In this document: piece after piece, positions 54,205 through 64,000 of the stretch | Layout: every line of letters starts with the position of its first letter | Position numbering within the stretch: position 1 is the first letter of the stretch | Origin: Streptomyces sp. XD-27 | Lineage (GTDB): Bacteria; Actinomycetota; Actinomycetes; Streptomycetales; Streptomycetaceae | Direction: 5' to 3' | Length of the DNA stretch: 64,000 nt | Assembly (NCBI RefSeq): GCF_030553055.1 | Contig: NZ_CP130713.1 | Location: 930,001-994,000 of the forward strand | Made by a program: the position numbers and the translations under genes | Notes under the pieces: generated by a model | The model's database searches: none | Told to the model about the DNA's origin: nothing | Seen by the model: only the letters and a program-made list of their open reading frames with translations

Positions 54205-55419
54205 ATGGGACAGCGCAGCGCACGGCGGGAACAGGGGCAGCGGGAGCCCGACCCTGTGGAAGCCGCGCTGTCCGCGCTGCGGTCCGCGCCGGACGACCGT
54301 CTCGAGGACGCGCTCGACGCCGCCGCCTCCGCCCTCACCGCCGCCCCCGGGGGCTGGGAGGCGGTGAGTCGGATGGTGGTCGCGGCCGCCGAGCGGGGCG
54401 TACGGCGGTGCTGGGACGGCGGCTGGCAACCCGCTGACCTGGTGCGGATCGTCCGGCGGGAGCGGGGCGCCGCCCCGGTCCGGTTCATCACCGACATGAT
54501 CGCCGCCGAGGCGCGGCGGCAGCCCGCGCGGGGGACGGACGCACGGAAGGTGGACGCGCGCTGGGCGGGGCAGCTGCGTGAGCTGGACGCGCGGGTGTGG
54601 TGGGACGGCGACGGCGCGTACCTGGACGGGTTCGCCCGGCGGGAGCGGCCGACGAGCCGGTTCGAGACGGCGTCGTGTGTGCTCGACGTTCTGCGGCTGA
54701 TCGGGCGGCTGCCCCGGATCACTCCGGTCGGGCGACCGGCGCAGCGGCGGCAGGGTGACGAGCCGCGCATGCTGGGCCGGGTCCGCGCGCTGCTCGCCAA
54801 GGCCGAGTCCACGTCCTATCCCGAGGAGGCGGAGGCGCTGTCCGCCAAGGCGCAGGAGCTCATGGCCCGGTACAGCATCGACGAGGCGCTGGTCGAGGCC
54901 GACGCGCACGGCGGGCCCGGGACCTGTCGGATCGGCGTCGACGCCCCGTACGAATCGGCCAAGGCCCTGCTGCTCGACGCCGTGGCGGAGGCCAACCGCT
55001 GCCAGGCGGTCTGGGCGAGTGAGCTGGGTTTCTCGACGGTCGTCGGCTTCGACGCCGACCTGGAGCACGTCGAGCTTCTCTACACCTCGCTCCTGCTCCA
55101 GGCCACGACCGCAATGCGCCAGGCCGCCGACGACCACCACGCGCGCGGCCGTGCCCGCCGTACCCGGAACTTCCGCGAGTCCTTCCTGATCGCCTACGCG
55201 GGCCGCATCCGCGACCGCCTCGCCGCGGCGACACGGCAGGTCACCGAGCAGGCCATGGGCACCGACCACGTCCTGCCCGTGCTCGCGGCGCGGGAGGTGG
55301 CCGTGGGCGCGGCGACCGAGCGGATGTTCCCGGACACCACGGCACACCGCCTCAAGTGCCGCGACGCGGAGGGCTGGGCCCACGGCACGGCCGCCGCGGA
55401 CCGCACGGAACTGCCGTAG
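54205..55419 (+). CDS. DUF2786-domain protein
   Basis: 404 residues from ATG 54205 behind GAGAAGAGAG. The DUF2786 block is LGRVRALLAKAESTSYPEEAEALSAKAQELMARYSID (about residues 190-230 in shortened form: RALLAKAEST, EEAEALSAKAQELM). The C-terminal half is a helical domain with many Arg and His. Function unknown; no signal peptide, so cytoplasmic. Confidence 0.82.
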   Translation: MGQRSARREQGQREPDPVEAALSALRSAPDDRLEDALDAAASALTAAPGGWEAVSRMVVAAAERGVRRCWDGGWQPADLVRIVRRERGAAPVRFITDMIAAEARRQPARGTDARKVDARWAGQLRELDARVWWDGDGAYLDGFARRERPTSRFETASCVLDVLRLIGRLPRITPVGRPAQRRQGDEPRMLGRVRALLAKAESTSYPEEAEALSAKAQELMARYSIDEALVEADAHGGPGTCRIGVDAPYESAKALLLDAVAEANRCQAVWASELGFSTVVGFDADLEHVELLYTSLLLQATTAMRQAADDHHARGRARRTRNFRESFLIAYAGRIRDRLAAATRQVTEQAMGTDHVLPVLAAREVAVGAATERMFPDTTAHRLKCRDAEGWAHGTAAADRTELP

Positions 55420-55586
55420 CGGTATCCGCGCCGTGGGCCCGGGAGGGCCGGCGGCCGCCGGCCCTCGAGTCGCTCGGAGTTCCGCCATGCGAACACCCTC
55501 GCGACCGGCGGCCTCTGCTCTAGGCTGCGGATGACTCAAGATCTACTTCATCGCGCCACCGCGCACCTCTCGACCCGGGAGCATCC

Positions 55587-55958
55587 ATGCCGCACATCGT
55601 CGTCGACTACTCCGACCCGCTCTCCGCGGCGTTCGACCGCCGCGCCTTCGGCCTCGCGCTGCACCCGCTCGTCGCCGACCTCCTCGAGGCTCCCATCGAC
55701 ACCTGCAAGACGCGCTTTCGAAGGATCGAGGAGGCGTTCATCGCCGATGGCTCCCCGGATCAGGCAATGGTCCACATCGAGCTGGCGATACTCTCCGGCC
55801 GGACCCCGGAGGCCAAGCGCGAGCTGTCCCGTGCCGTGCTGGACCTCGCCCGCAATCACGTCCCCGTCCCCGCCGGTGCCACCCTCACCCTCACGGTCGA
55901 TGTGACCGAACTGGACAGGGAGTGCTACAGCAAGCAGGTGGTCACCTCGCTGTCCTGA
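55587..55958 (+). CDS. 5-carboxymethyl-2-hydroxymuconate isomerase-like protein
   Basis: 123 residues starting MPHIVVDYSDPL; after Met removal Pro is N-terminal, as in the CHMI/tautomerase superfamily where it is the catalytic base. The later stretch AFIADGSPDQAMVHIELAIL and NHVPVPAGATLTLTVDVTELD fit the family. No other homoprotocatechuate genes are nearby, so the substrate may differ. Confidence 0.8.
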   Translation: MPHIVVDYSDPLSAAFDRRAFGLALHPLVADLLEAPIDTCKTRFRRIEEAFIADGSPDQAMVHIELAILSGRTPEAKRELSRAVLDLARNHVPVPAGATLTLTVDVTELDRECYSKQVVTSLS

Positions 55959-56115
55959 TCCGACGGGCGGCGCCCTGCAGCCGGGCCCGCTCCTCCGGGG
56001 CCGGTGAACGCGGCACCGGTCGACCAGGGGTCGCCCGCTCTCCGTTCACCCGTGAGGAGGAGCCGGGCTCGGCGCGGCCACTCCCTTGGGCCCGCGACTG
56101 GCACGCTGTGGTGGC

Positions 56116-56622
56116 ATGACCACTGTCAGCAACACCACACGCGCCGCGATCGTCGAGGAATTCCAGCGCATGGACGCCGACGGCGACGAAGCCGTCGACC
56201 TCTCCGACTTCCTGCGCGCGCCCCGCAAACTCCTCGCCGCGCTGAACATCCCGGAGGACGCCCCCAAGGCCCAGGCCCTGCTGCGGGCCAACGAGACCCA
56301 GTGGGCCTCCTTCCTCTCTCTGGGCGACGCCGACGGCGACGGGGTCCTCACCTCCGACGAGTACGTGGCCACCCGCACCTCACCCGAGTTCCATTCCCCC
56401 GACCGTCCGGGCAAGGGCGAGGTCTGCCAGACCCTCTTCGCCGTCCTCGACAGCGACGACGACGGCACCATCAGCCAGGACGAGTTCCTCCGCGCGGCCG
56501 ATTTCCTGTGCATGCCGCCGGCCAAGGCGTCGTCCTACTTCGCGACGCTCGACGGCGACGGCGACGGACGGCTGAGCGCCGCGGAGTTCCTGAAGGCGGT
56601 CAAGCGCTTCTACACGAGCTGA
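56116..56622 (+). CDS. EF-hand calcium-binding protein (calerythrin-like)
   Basis: 168 residues from ATG 56116. Four EF-hand loops are visible: 20-31 (DADGDEAVDLSD), 71-82 (DADGDGVLTSDE), 112-123 (DSDDDGTISQDE) and 146-157 (DGDGDGRLSAAE). The first ends in Asp instead of Glu and may bind weakly. Streptomyces calerythrins are soluble Ca2+ sensors or buffers. No clear ribosome site; possibly leaderless. Confidence 0.87.
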   Translation: MTTVSNTTRAAIVEEFQRMDADGDEAVDLSDFLRAPRKLLAALNIPEDAPKAQALLRANETQWASFLSLGDADGDGVLTSDEYVATRTSPEFHSPDRPGKGEVCQTLFAVLDSDDDGTISQDEFLRAADFLCMPPAKASSYFATLDGDGDGRLSAAEFLKAVKRFYTS

Positions 56623-56664
56623 CGAGCTGACCAGCTGACGCGCTGACCAGGGCGTACAGCAGTC

Positions 56665-56698
56665 GGTGGAGGCCACCCGTCGCCGGGAGGCCTCCACC
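56665..56698. terminator. Stem-loop between EF-hand and katG genes
   Basis: GGTGGAGGCC pairs perfectly with GGCCTCCACC around a 14-base loop; serves convergent genes. Confidence 0.65.
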
Positions 56699-56745
56699 CT
56701 GTGTGCCGGCGGGGCCGGCTGCCTGGACGTCGTGTCCGTGAAGGA

Positions 56746-59000
<2,255 letters not shown>

Positions 59001-59173
59001 TCACGGTGCTCAGGGAACTGCGGGCGGTGGAACAGGTCGGGGCCGCAGGCCCCAGCGGATGACCTGGGCCTCACCCGCCGACCGGCACAGCGCGGCTCCT
59101 CGGCGGCGGTCCCGTCACGTCCGTGTCTCCTGCCGTACTGGAGTCTTCCTGTCCCTTGCCATCGCCGGAACCG

Positions 59174-59201
59174 ATCCTACGATGGACAGAGTCCAAGTCA
59201 A
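59174..59201 (-). promoter_or_regulatory. Promoter of katG with overlapping Fur-type operator
   Basis: On the minus strand TTGACT (59201-59196), 16 bases, then TAGGAT (59179-59174). The -35 lies within TCTTGACTTGGACT-like sequence, similar to the short operator seen for FurA-type regulators, and a GGACAGAGTCC dyad sits next to it. The UTR to the katG start is about 190 bases. Confidence 0.55.
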
Positions 59202-59285
59202 GAAGCGAACCAAGCCCATAGCCAATCGGAACCCGGACATCCACAAGCGACCTCGGCCCCGCCGAACCTGAACAGGTGAACCGAT

Positions 59286-59696
59286 ATGAGTGACCTGCTG
59301 GAGCGACTGCGAGGCCGCGGCTGGCGGATGACCTCCCAGCGGCGCGTCGTCGCGGAGGTCCTCGACGGCGATCACGTCCATCTCACGGCCGACGAGGTGC
59401 ACGCCCGAGCGGCGCGGCTGCTTCCCGAGATCTCCCGGGCGACCGTCTACAACACCCTGGGCGAGCTGGTCTCCCTCGGTGAGGTCACGGAGGTGTCCAC
59501 CGACGGCCGCGCCAAGCGCTACGACCCCAACGGACACCGCCCGCACCAGCACCTGGTGTGCTCCGGCTGCGGCACCATCCGCGATGTCCACCCGACCGGG
59601 GATCCGCTGGCCGGCCTCCCGGCGGAGCAGCGATTCGGCTTCACGGTGTCCGAGGCCGCGGTCACCTACCGCGGGCTGTGCCCGGCCTGCGCCTGA
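59286..59696 (+). CDS. Fur-family regulator of katG
   Basis: 136 residues. The Fur winged helix contains RMTSQRRVVAEVLDG and ISRATVYNTLGELV; the metal sites include HVHLTADEV, HRPHQHLVCSGCG and a final CPACA, giving two CxxC pairs for structural zinc. Divergent from katG. In actinobacteria this arrangement is typical of FurA/CatR-like peroxide sensors repressing catalase-peroxidase; iron-Fur is less likely. Confidence 0.88.
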   Translation: MSDLLERLRGRGWRMTSQRRVVAEVLDGDHVHLTADEVHARAARLLPEISRATVYNTLGELVSLGEVTEVSTDGRAKRYDPNGHRPHQHLVCSGCGTIRDVHPTGDPLAGLPAEQRFGFTVSEAAVTYRGLCPACA

Positions 59697-59707
59697 CGAA
59701 CAGCACT

Positions 59708-59914
59708 TCAAGCCTCTTGGGGGTCGTCGGTGATGGCTGTCTCTTCACTTCCCGTGTGCTCTTGACCGACCGTGTGCTCTTCATCGGGCGGAGGAGCCGT
59801 CTCGGTGTCGGCGTCGCCCTCGCCGCCCTTCTCCCGGTGCCGTTTCAGGGCGAGTTCCCTGGCCAGCTTTTCCGAGTACAGCCGCATTTCTGCCTCTGTC
59901 CTGAGGTCGAACAC
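59708..59914 (-). CDS. Small acidic hypothetical protein
   Basis: 68 residues from a GTG at 59914 with GAAGGAGG at ideal spacing: MFDLRTEAEMRLYSEKLAREL then a basic patch KRHREK and an acidic Thr/Glu-rich tail. No known family. The excellent ribosome site makes it likely real. Downstream of the SulP gene and convergent with the fur gene, 12 bases apart. Confidence 0.5.
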   Translation of the reverse strand: MFDLRTEAEMRLYSEKLARELALKRHREKGGEGDADTETAPPPDEEHTVGQEHTGSEETAITDDPQEA

Positions 59915-59971
59915 CGTTGCCTCCTTCGAGCTTCACCGTGCCGCGGCCGATGCGGGGGTGCGGCATGTGCT

Positions 59972-60002
59972 GCCCCTCGCCCGATGACGGCGGGCGAGGG
60001 GC
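59972..60002 (-). terminator. Stem-loop after the SulP gene
   Basis: GCCCCTCGCCCG pairs with CGGGCGAGGGGC around a 7-base loop, between the SulP stop and the small acidic gene. Confidence 0.6.
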
Positions 60003-60077
60003 GATAGCGGATGAGTGTCGCGTGTCTGCTTCGAGGGCGAGCTGTCCGCGGGTCGAGGCGTCCGAACGAGTCGCGGA

Positions 60078-61535
60078 TCAGGCGTTCGCGGGCGCCCCGA
60101 TCGTGGTTCCCCGCCGTTGTGCCCAGTTCTCCAGCGTCATGCGGCAGGCGTGGTCGAGGTGGCGCAGCTCGGTGAGGTCGAGTTCGACGGGCCGGTCGTC
60201 AGGGAGTTCTTCGAGGGTTTCGAGCATGCGGGGAAGGCGGAGGAACGTGGCGGAACCGGTGAGGGAGACGATGAGCCGGCCGTCGGTCGTCTCGTGGACG
60301 TCGACGTGGATGTGAGAGGTTTCCCAGGCGCATTTGACCACGGCGAGGAGGAGGCCGAGGAGGACGCCTTCGAACATGTTGGTGGTGATGATGGCGATCG
60401 CGGTGACAGCCAGGACGATGGCCTCGCCGCGGTGCTCGCGCCACAGGGGCAGGAGGTCCTTGACGGGGATGAGCTTGCACCCGGCGTGGATGAGGACGCC
60501 CGCGAGGGCGGCCAGGGGGATGATGCCGATGGCGGCCGGGAGAAGCGCGGCGAAGAGCACCAGCCACAGTCCGTGCAGGATGCGGGAGAGCTTGGTCTTC
60601 GCCCCGGCCTGGACGTTGGCGGCGCTGCGGACGATGACGGCGGTCATGGGCAGGGCGCCGAGGGCGCCGCAGATGGTGTTGCCCACGCCCTGGGCCATGA
60701 GCTCCTTGTCGTAGTCGGTGCGCGGCCCGTCGTGCATGCGGTCGACGGCTGCGGCGCTGAACAGGCTCTCGGCGGAGGCGATCAGGGCGAACGCCAGGAC
60801 CGTACCGAGGGCGGCGAGGCTGGTCAGCGAGGTGAAGTCGTCCATTCCCGGCGGCTGCACGGCTGACACGAGACCTTGTACCTCGACGCGGGGGACGGAC
60901 CAGTCAGCCGCGGCGGTCGCGGCTGTGGCCAGGGCGACTCCGGCGAGCGGTGCGGGCACCATCTGGGCGCGGGCCGGGAGTTTCTTCCACAGGACCAGGA
61001 CGGCGATGGTGGCGGCCCCGATGGCGAAGGCGGTCAGGGCCTCGCTGGAGGTGGCGATTTCGACGGCCAGGTCCGGCACGCCGGTGATCTTGTCGAGTCC
61101 GGAGCGGGGCTGCTTGACGCCGGCCATGGTGTAGAGCTGGCCGAAGATCAGGACGAGTCCGATGCCGGCGAGCATGCCCTGGACGACGGCCACGGTGATC
61201 GCGCGGAAGAAGCGGCCGAAGCCCAGGGCACCCAGGATGAGTTGGAGAAGGCCCGCGAGCAGGACCAGGGCGCCCAGAGCGCCGAGGCCGAATTCCTGGA
61301 CGGCCTCGAAGACCAGGACGGTCAGACCGGCGGCCGGGCCGCTGACCTGGAGAGTGCTGCCCGGCAGGGCGCCGACGACGATTCCGCCGACGATGCCGGT
61401 GATCAGGCCGAGTTCGGCGGGCACTCCGGAGGCCACGGCCACTCCCACGCACAGGGGCAGGGCGACCAGGAAGACGACGAGGGAGGCCAGGACGTCACGC
61501 CGCAGGTCGGCGGGATTCTTGAAGGTGAAGAACAT
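60078..61535 (-). CDS. SulP-family anion transporter, likely bicarbonate
   Basis: 485 residues from ATG 61535 (AAGGAAG upstream): FKNPADLRRDVLASLVVFLVALPLCVGVAVASG is the SulP start; about 11-14 membrane helices and a C-terminal STAS domain (VSLTGSATFLRL, VELDLTELRHLDHAC). It sits 67 bases after a carbonic anhydrase gene, a pairing seen for BicA-type bicarbonate uptake. The substrate could alternatively be sulfate. Confidence 0.87.
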   Translation of the reverse strand: MFFTFKNPADLRRDVLASLVVFLVALPLCVGVAVASGVPAELGLITGIVGGIVVGALPGSTLQVSGPAAGLTVLVFEAVQEFGLGALGALVLLAGLLQLILGALGFGRFFRAITVAVVQGMLAGIGLVLIFGQLYTMAGVKQPRSGLDKITGVPDLAVEIATSSEALTAFAIGAATIAVLVLWKKLPARAQMVPAPLAGVALATAATAAADWSVPRVEVQGLVSAVQPPGMDDFTSLTSLAALGTVLAFALIASAESLFSAAAVDRMHDGPRTDYDKELMAQGVGNTICGALGALPMTAVIVRSAANVQAGAKTKLSRILHGLWLVLFAALLPAAIGIIPLAALAGVLIHAGCKLIPVKDLLPLWREHRGEAIVLAVTAIAIITTNMFEGVLLGLLLAVVKCAWETSHIHVDVHETTDGRLIVSLTGSATFLRLPRMLETLEELPDDRPVELDLTELRHLDHACRMTLENWAQRRGTTIGAPANA

Positions 61536-61602
61536 CAGCGGACTTCCTTGCACGGCGGAACGAGAGAGGGTCCTGGTGGCCCGTGGGGCGGGCCGATGCG
61601 GT

Positions 61603-62196
61603 TCACAGCGGCCGGAACCACGCGTCGCCCGGCCCGTACTCCTTCACTGCTCCCGTGTGCACCTCGTAGTACCAGGCGTGCACCGACAGGGTCCCCTCCG
61701 CTATCCGTTCCGCTATGCAAGGGTGGGTGTGCAGTCGCTCCAGCTGAGCGACCGCGTGGCGCTGTACCGCCTCCGCGAGATCCGGGGCATCGGGCGTGGT
61801 CGTCTCGGGCTGGGATGCCGCGCGCTCCAGCCAGCCTTGTACGGCGGGCACGCCGGAGAGGTCGTCGTCCCGTACGAGAGCGCTGACCGCGCCGCAGTGG
61901 GAGTGCCCGCACACGATGACGTCGCGGACGCCCAGCACCCGCACCGCGTACTCGATGGTGGCCGTCTCGCCGGTGGGGTGGTCGCTGCGGTACTCGGGCA
62001 CGATGTTGCCCGCCGTCCGCAGCTCGAACAGCTCGCCCGGCCGTGCACCGGTGATCAGGGACGGCACCACGCGCGAGTCGGAACAGGTGATGAACAGCAC
62101 CTCCGGGCGCTGCCCCGCCTCCAGGGCGCGGAACTCCTCGGCACGCTCCGCAACGTGCGTCGTGAAGGAACGAGCGTTGTCAACCAGGGACTTCAT
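61603..62196 (-). CDS. Beta-class carbonic anhydrase
   Basis: 197 residues after GCAGGAGAAAGG. Zinc ligands Cys38, His98 and Cys101, with Asp40 and Arg42 (FITCSDSRVVPSLI, VVCGHSHCGA-type segment). It interconverts CO2 and bicarbonate next to a SulP transporter. Differs in sequence from the cyn enzyme at 42130 and has a different promoter. Confidence 0.9.
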   Translation of the reverse strand: MKSLVDNARSFTTHVAERAEEFRALEAGQRPEVLFITCSDSRVVPSLITGARPGELFELRTAGNIVPEYRSDHPTGETATIEYAVRVLGVRDVIVCGHSHCGAVSALVRDDDLSGVPAVQGWLERAASQPETTTPDAPDLAEAVQRHAVAQLERLHTHPCIAERIAEGTLSVHAWYYEVHTGAVKEYGPGDAWFRPL

Positions 62197-62375
62197 GGTG
62201 GCCTTTCTCCTGCGCCCACGAGGGTGCTTGCGGGCGCGGTGTGTTCAGGTCATCAGTCGATGGGTCGTGTTCGGCGTACCTGCCCAGAGCAGGACAACCG
62301 GTACTGTCGCGTCGTCGTCGACGCGAAGAGGTGATCCGCGACGGGACGGCGTCAGCTCGCCTGCACCTCTTTGCC

Positions 62376-62414
62376 TTGACATTACCCTACGGCCGGGGGT
62401 CAAGTCACAGTCAA
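62376..62414 (-). promoter_or_regulatory. Promoter of the carbonic anhydrase gene
   Basis: On the minus strand TTGACT (62414-62409), a 19-base spacer, and TAGGGT (62389-62384). The long spacer plus an inverted TTGAC/GTCAA pair (62376-62380 and 62399-62403) recalls MerR-family promoters. The rest of the 384-base gap holds only the stem-loop below. Confidence 0.45.
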
Positions 62415-62520
62415 ATTCTGTTCCCGCGCAGGTCATTGGCGCACTGTTCACCGTGATCTACGCAGGCGTACGCCCCTGCGTTCAGCGGGCTCTACGGGGG
62501 GCACCGGGGGACGGCCCAGG

Positions 62521-62560
62521 CGGGCCGGCCGGGAGGCGGCGGTTCCTCCCGGCCGGCCCG
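62521..62560 (-). terminator. Strong stem-loop downstream of the binding-protein gene
   Basis: CGGGCCGGCCGGGAGG pairs perfectly with CCTCCCGGCCGGCCCG around an 8-base loop, 20 bases past the stop. Confidence 0.75.
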
Positions 62561-62580
62561 GCGGCGCTCGGTGGTGCGGG

Positions 62581-64000
62581 TCAGCGGTTCAGCCAGGTCC
62601 GCTCAAGCTGTACGCGTCCGTAGCCGGGCAGGGTGGGCAACCCGCGGACCGGGGTGGCGGCCAGGTCGATACCGTCGGCCATGCCCCACAGCAGGTAGCC
62701 GGAGGCGTCGTGCTGGATCCGCTGGACATCGTGCAGCAGCTTGGCGCGTGCGGCCGCGTCCTCGGTGGCCATGGCCTTGCGGTATGCGGCGTCGAACGTG
62801 GAGTTCTTCCAGCCCGCTTCGTTGTTGGCCGAGTCCGAGACCATGGTCTTGCTGGCGAAGAAGACCACGGAGTCGTTGGTGCCCCAGTAGGTGGTGTACA
62901 GGTCACCTTTGAGCCAGGTCTCGTCCCAGAAGCCGACCGATTCCTCCTTGACGACCTTGATCTTGACGCCCGCCTCACGGACCTGGCCGGCGAACAGGGT
63001 GGCCGACTCGGCGAGCCCGGGGACGTCCTCGGTCGTCTTCAACTCGTATGTCTTCGACAGGTCGAAGCCCGCCTCCTCAAGCAGTGACGTGGCCTTGGCG
63101 AGGTCGCGGGTGCGCCGCGGGATGTCCTTGGCGTACGCGGGGTCGCCGGTGCCGAGGATGTCGTTGGCGACCGTGCCGTACCCGGACAGGACCTGCTTGA
63201 CCATCGCCTCCCGGTCCACGGCCAGGCGCAGCGCCTCACGGACCTTCTCGTTCGCGAAGGGGCCGTCGGCGGCGCGCATGACGATGGGCATCGCCATGTC
63301 GTTGGGGCGGCGCAGGACCTGGATGTCCTTGCGCTTCTCGGCCGTTCGGGCCGCGATGGCGCCGACGTTGGAGGCGAGGTCGATCTGGCCGGAGAGCAGG
63401 GCGTTGGCCATGGCCTGCGGGCTGTCGAAGATCTTGACTTCGATGGCGTCGAGGAGGACCTTGCCGCCGTACCAGTCGTCGTTGCGTACGAGTCGGGCGT
63501 TGCCGCCGCGGAACCAGTCGAGCTTGAACGGCCCGGTGCCCGGCGCCTTCGCGATCTCCTTGTCCTTCGTGCCCTTCTTCACCACGAAGGTCGTCAGACG
63601 TGTGAGGAGCGGCAGTTCGGCGTTGGGGTAGTCGGAGACCATGACGACCGTGCCGGCGCCCTCGGCCTTGATGTTCTCGGCCTTGATGCCGGGCAGGCGG
63701 GAGGCTCCGGAGGGTGTACCGCGGAGCCGGCGCAGCGAGAAGACGACGTCCTCGGCGGTGACGGGACTGCCGTCATGGAACGTGGCGCCCTTGGCGAGGG
63801 TGAATCGCCAGGTCCTCAGGTCGTCTGACGCCTGCCAACGGGAGGCGAGGCGCGGCATGGTGTTGGGCTTGGTTCCGGGAACGGTGAGGGTGTCGTAGAC
63901 GAGCGCGAGGATGAGGTAGTCGCTCTCGTTGGCCTGGGTGCCGTGCGGGTCACGGGTGACGGCGGAAGCGCGGCCGAGAGCGCCCACGCGGAGCGTGCCA
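62581..64000 (-). CDS. ABC transporter substrate-binding protein (family 5), 5' end outside the window
   Basis: The frame is open to the right edge; residues before the GTG at 63987 read GTLR, matching the family's GTLRVGALG start, so more is missing upstream. Family 5 features include DYLILALVYDTL, the lobe sequence TWRFTLAKGATFHDGSPVTAEDV and YGTVANDILG. It binds peptides or other solutes outside the cell for an ABC importer whose genes lie to the right. At least 473 residues. Confidence 0.88.
   Translation of the reverse strand, partial: GTLRVGALGRASAVTRDPHGTQANESDYLILALVYDTLTVPGTKPNTMPRLASRWQASDDLRTWRFTLAKGATFHDGSPVTAEDVVFSLRRLRGTPSGASRLPGIKAENIKAEGAGTVVMVSDYPNAELPLLTRLTTFVVKKGTKDKEIAKAPGTGPFKLDWFRGGNARLVRNDDWYGGKVLLDAIEVKIFDSPQAMANALLSGQIDLASNVGAIAARTAEKRKDIQVLRRPNDMAMPIVMRAADGPFANEKVREALRLAVDREAMVKQVLSGYGTVANDILGTGDPAYAKDIPRRTRDLAKATSLLEEAGFDLSKTYELKTTEDVPGLAESATLFAGQVREAGVKIKVVKEESVGFWDETWLKGDLYTTYWGTNDSVVFFASKTMVSDSANNEAGWKNSTFDAAYRKAMATEDAAARAKLLHDVQRIQHDASGYLLWGMADGIDLAATPVRGLPTLPGYGRVQLERTWLNR

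Noticed and set aside
54205..55419. Start at 53755 for the DUF2786 protein
   Set aside because: That extension runs through the preceding gene and a terminator; ATG 54205 has a ribosome site.

Overview
The window is high-GC actinobacterial chromosome, almost certainly Streptomyces. Third codon positions are nearly all G or C, GTG starts and 4-base ATGA/GTGA overlaps are common, and secreted proteins, Ser/Thr kinases and ECF-type sigma factors are abundant. No rRNA, tRNA, CRISPR array, insertion sequence or phage module was recognised. Both ends cut through genes.

Layout. 1-8.6 kb: membrane protein, lipoprotein, SpoIIE-type phosphatase, IclR regulator, secreted proteins including a trypsin-like protease with C-terminal repeats. 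8.7-15.2 kb: metalloprotease with FN3 and ricin domains, a sigma factor fused to a zinc-finger segment and a CAP domain, and a run of three Roadblock/LC7-type genes plus a DUF4388-like gene with no GTPase or kinase partner. 15.4-24.7 kb: DUF418 membrane protein, a deleted oxidoreductase, an Lrp regulator divergent from asparaginase - aspartase - malic enzyme (asparagine to fumarate, then malate to pyruvate), and a Ser/Thr kinase carrying a PQQ propeller.

25.3-34.8 kb is the most distinctive part. Five genes overlap by four bases each: PaaK-like ligase, MFS exporter, two-part GNAT protein, LuxE-like acyl-protein synthetase, and a LuxC-like reductase fused to a second PaaK-like ligase. There is no luciferase. 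I read it as an undescribed pathway that activates a carboxylic acid, reduces it to an aldehyde, modifies it and exports it. Gene remnants lie on both sides. 34.8-45.7 kb: nadE, a DHA2 exporter behind tandem TTGACA repeats, a large HEAT-like protein, a cyanate operon (cynR / carbonic anhydrase / cynS), and a GlxA-type regulator with a cysteine hydrolase. 45.7-52.6 kb: a divergent surface-polysaccharide locus (GT2 synthase, UDP-GlcNAc 2-epimerase, ConA-like protein, DUF2334 protein, GH113-like lipoprotein). 53-64 kb: a three-domain secreted protein, DUF2786 protein, CHMI-like isomerase, EF-hand protein, katG/fur pair, SulP transporter with a beta-carbonic anhydrase, and a truncated oligopeptide-binding protein.

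Quality caution. At about nine places a well-conserved gene loses its frame at a G or C run, and adding one base restores an integral, family-sized protein each time (14536, 16527, ~23731, 31841, 33275, 34621, 46523, 46934, 56913). I treat most of these as consensus undercalls rather than biology, but list strongly broken genes as pseudogenes because that is how the sequence reads. Three other genes (16768, 25350, 33639) lack whole internal segments and look truly deleted.
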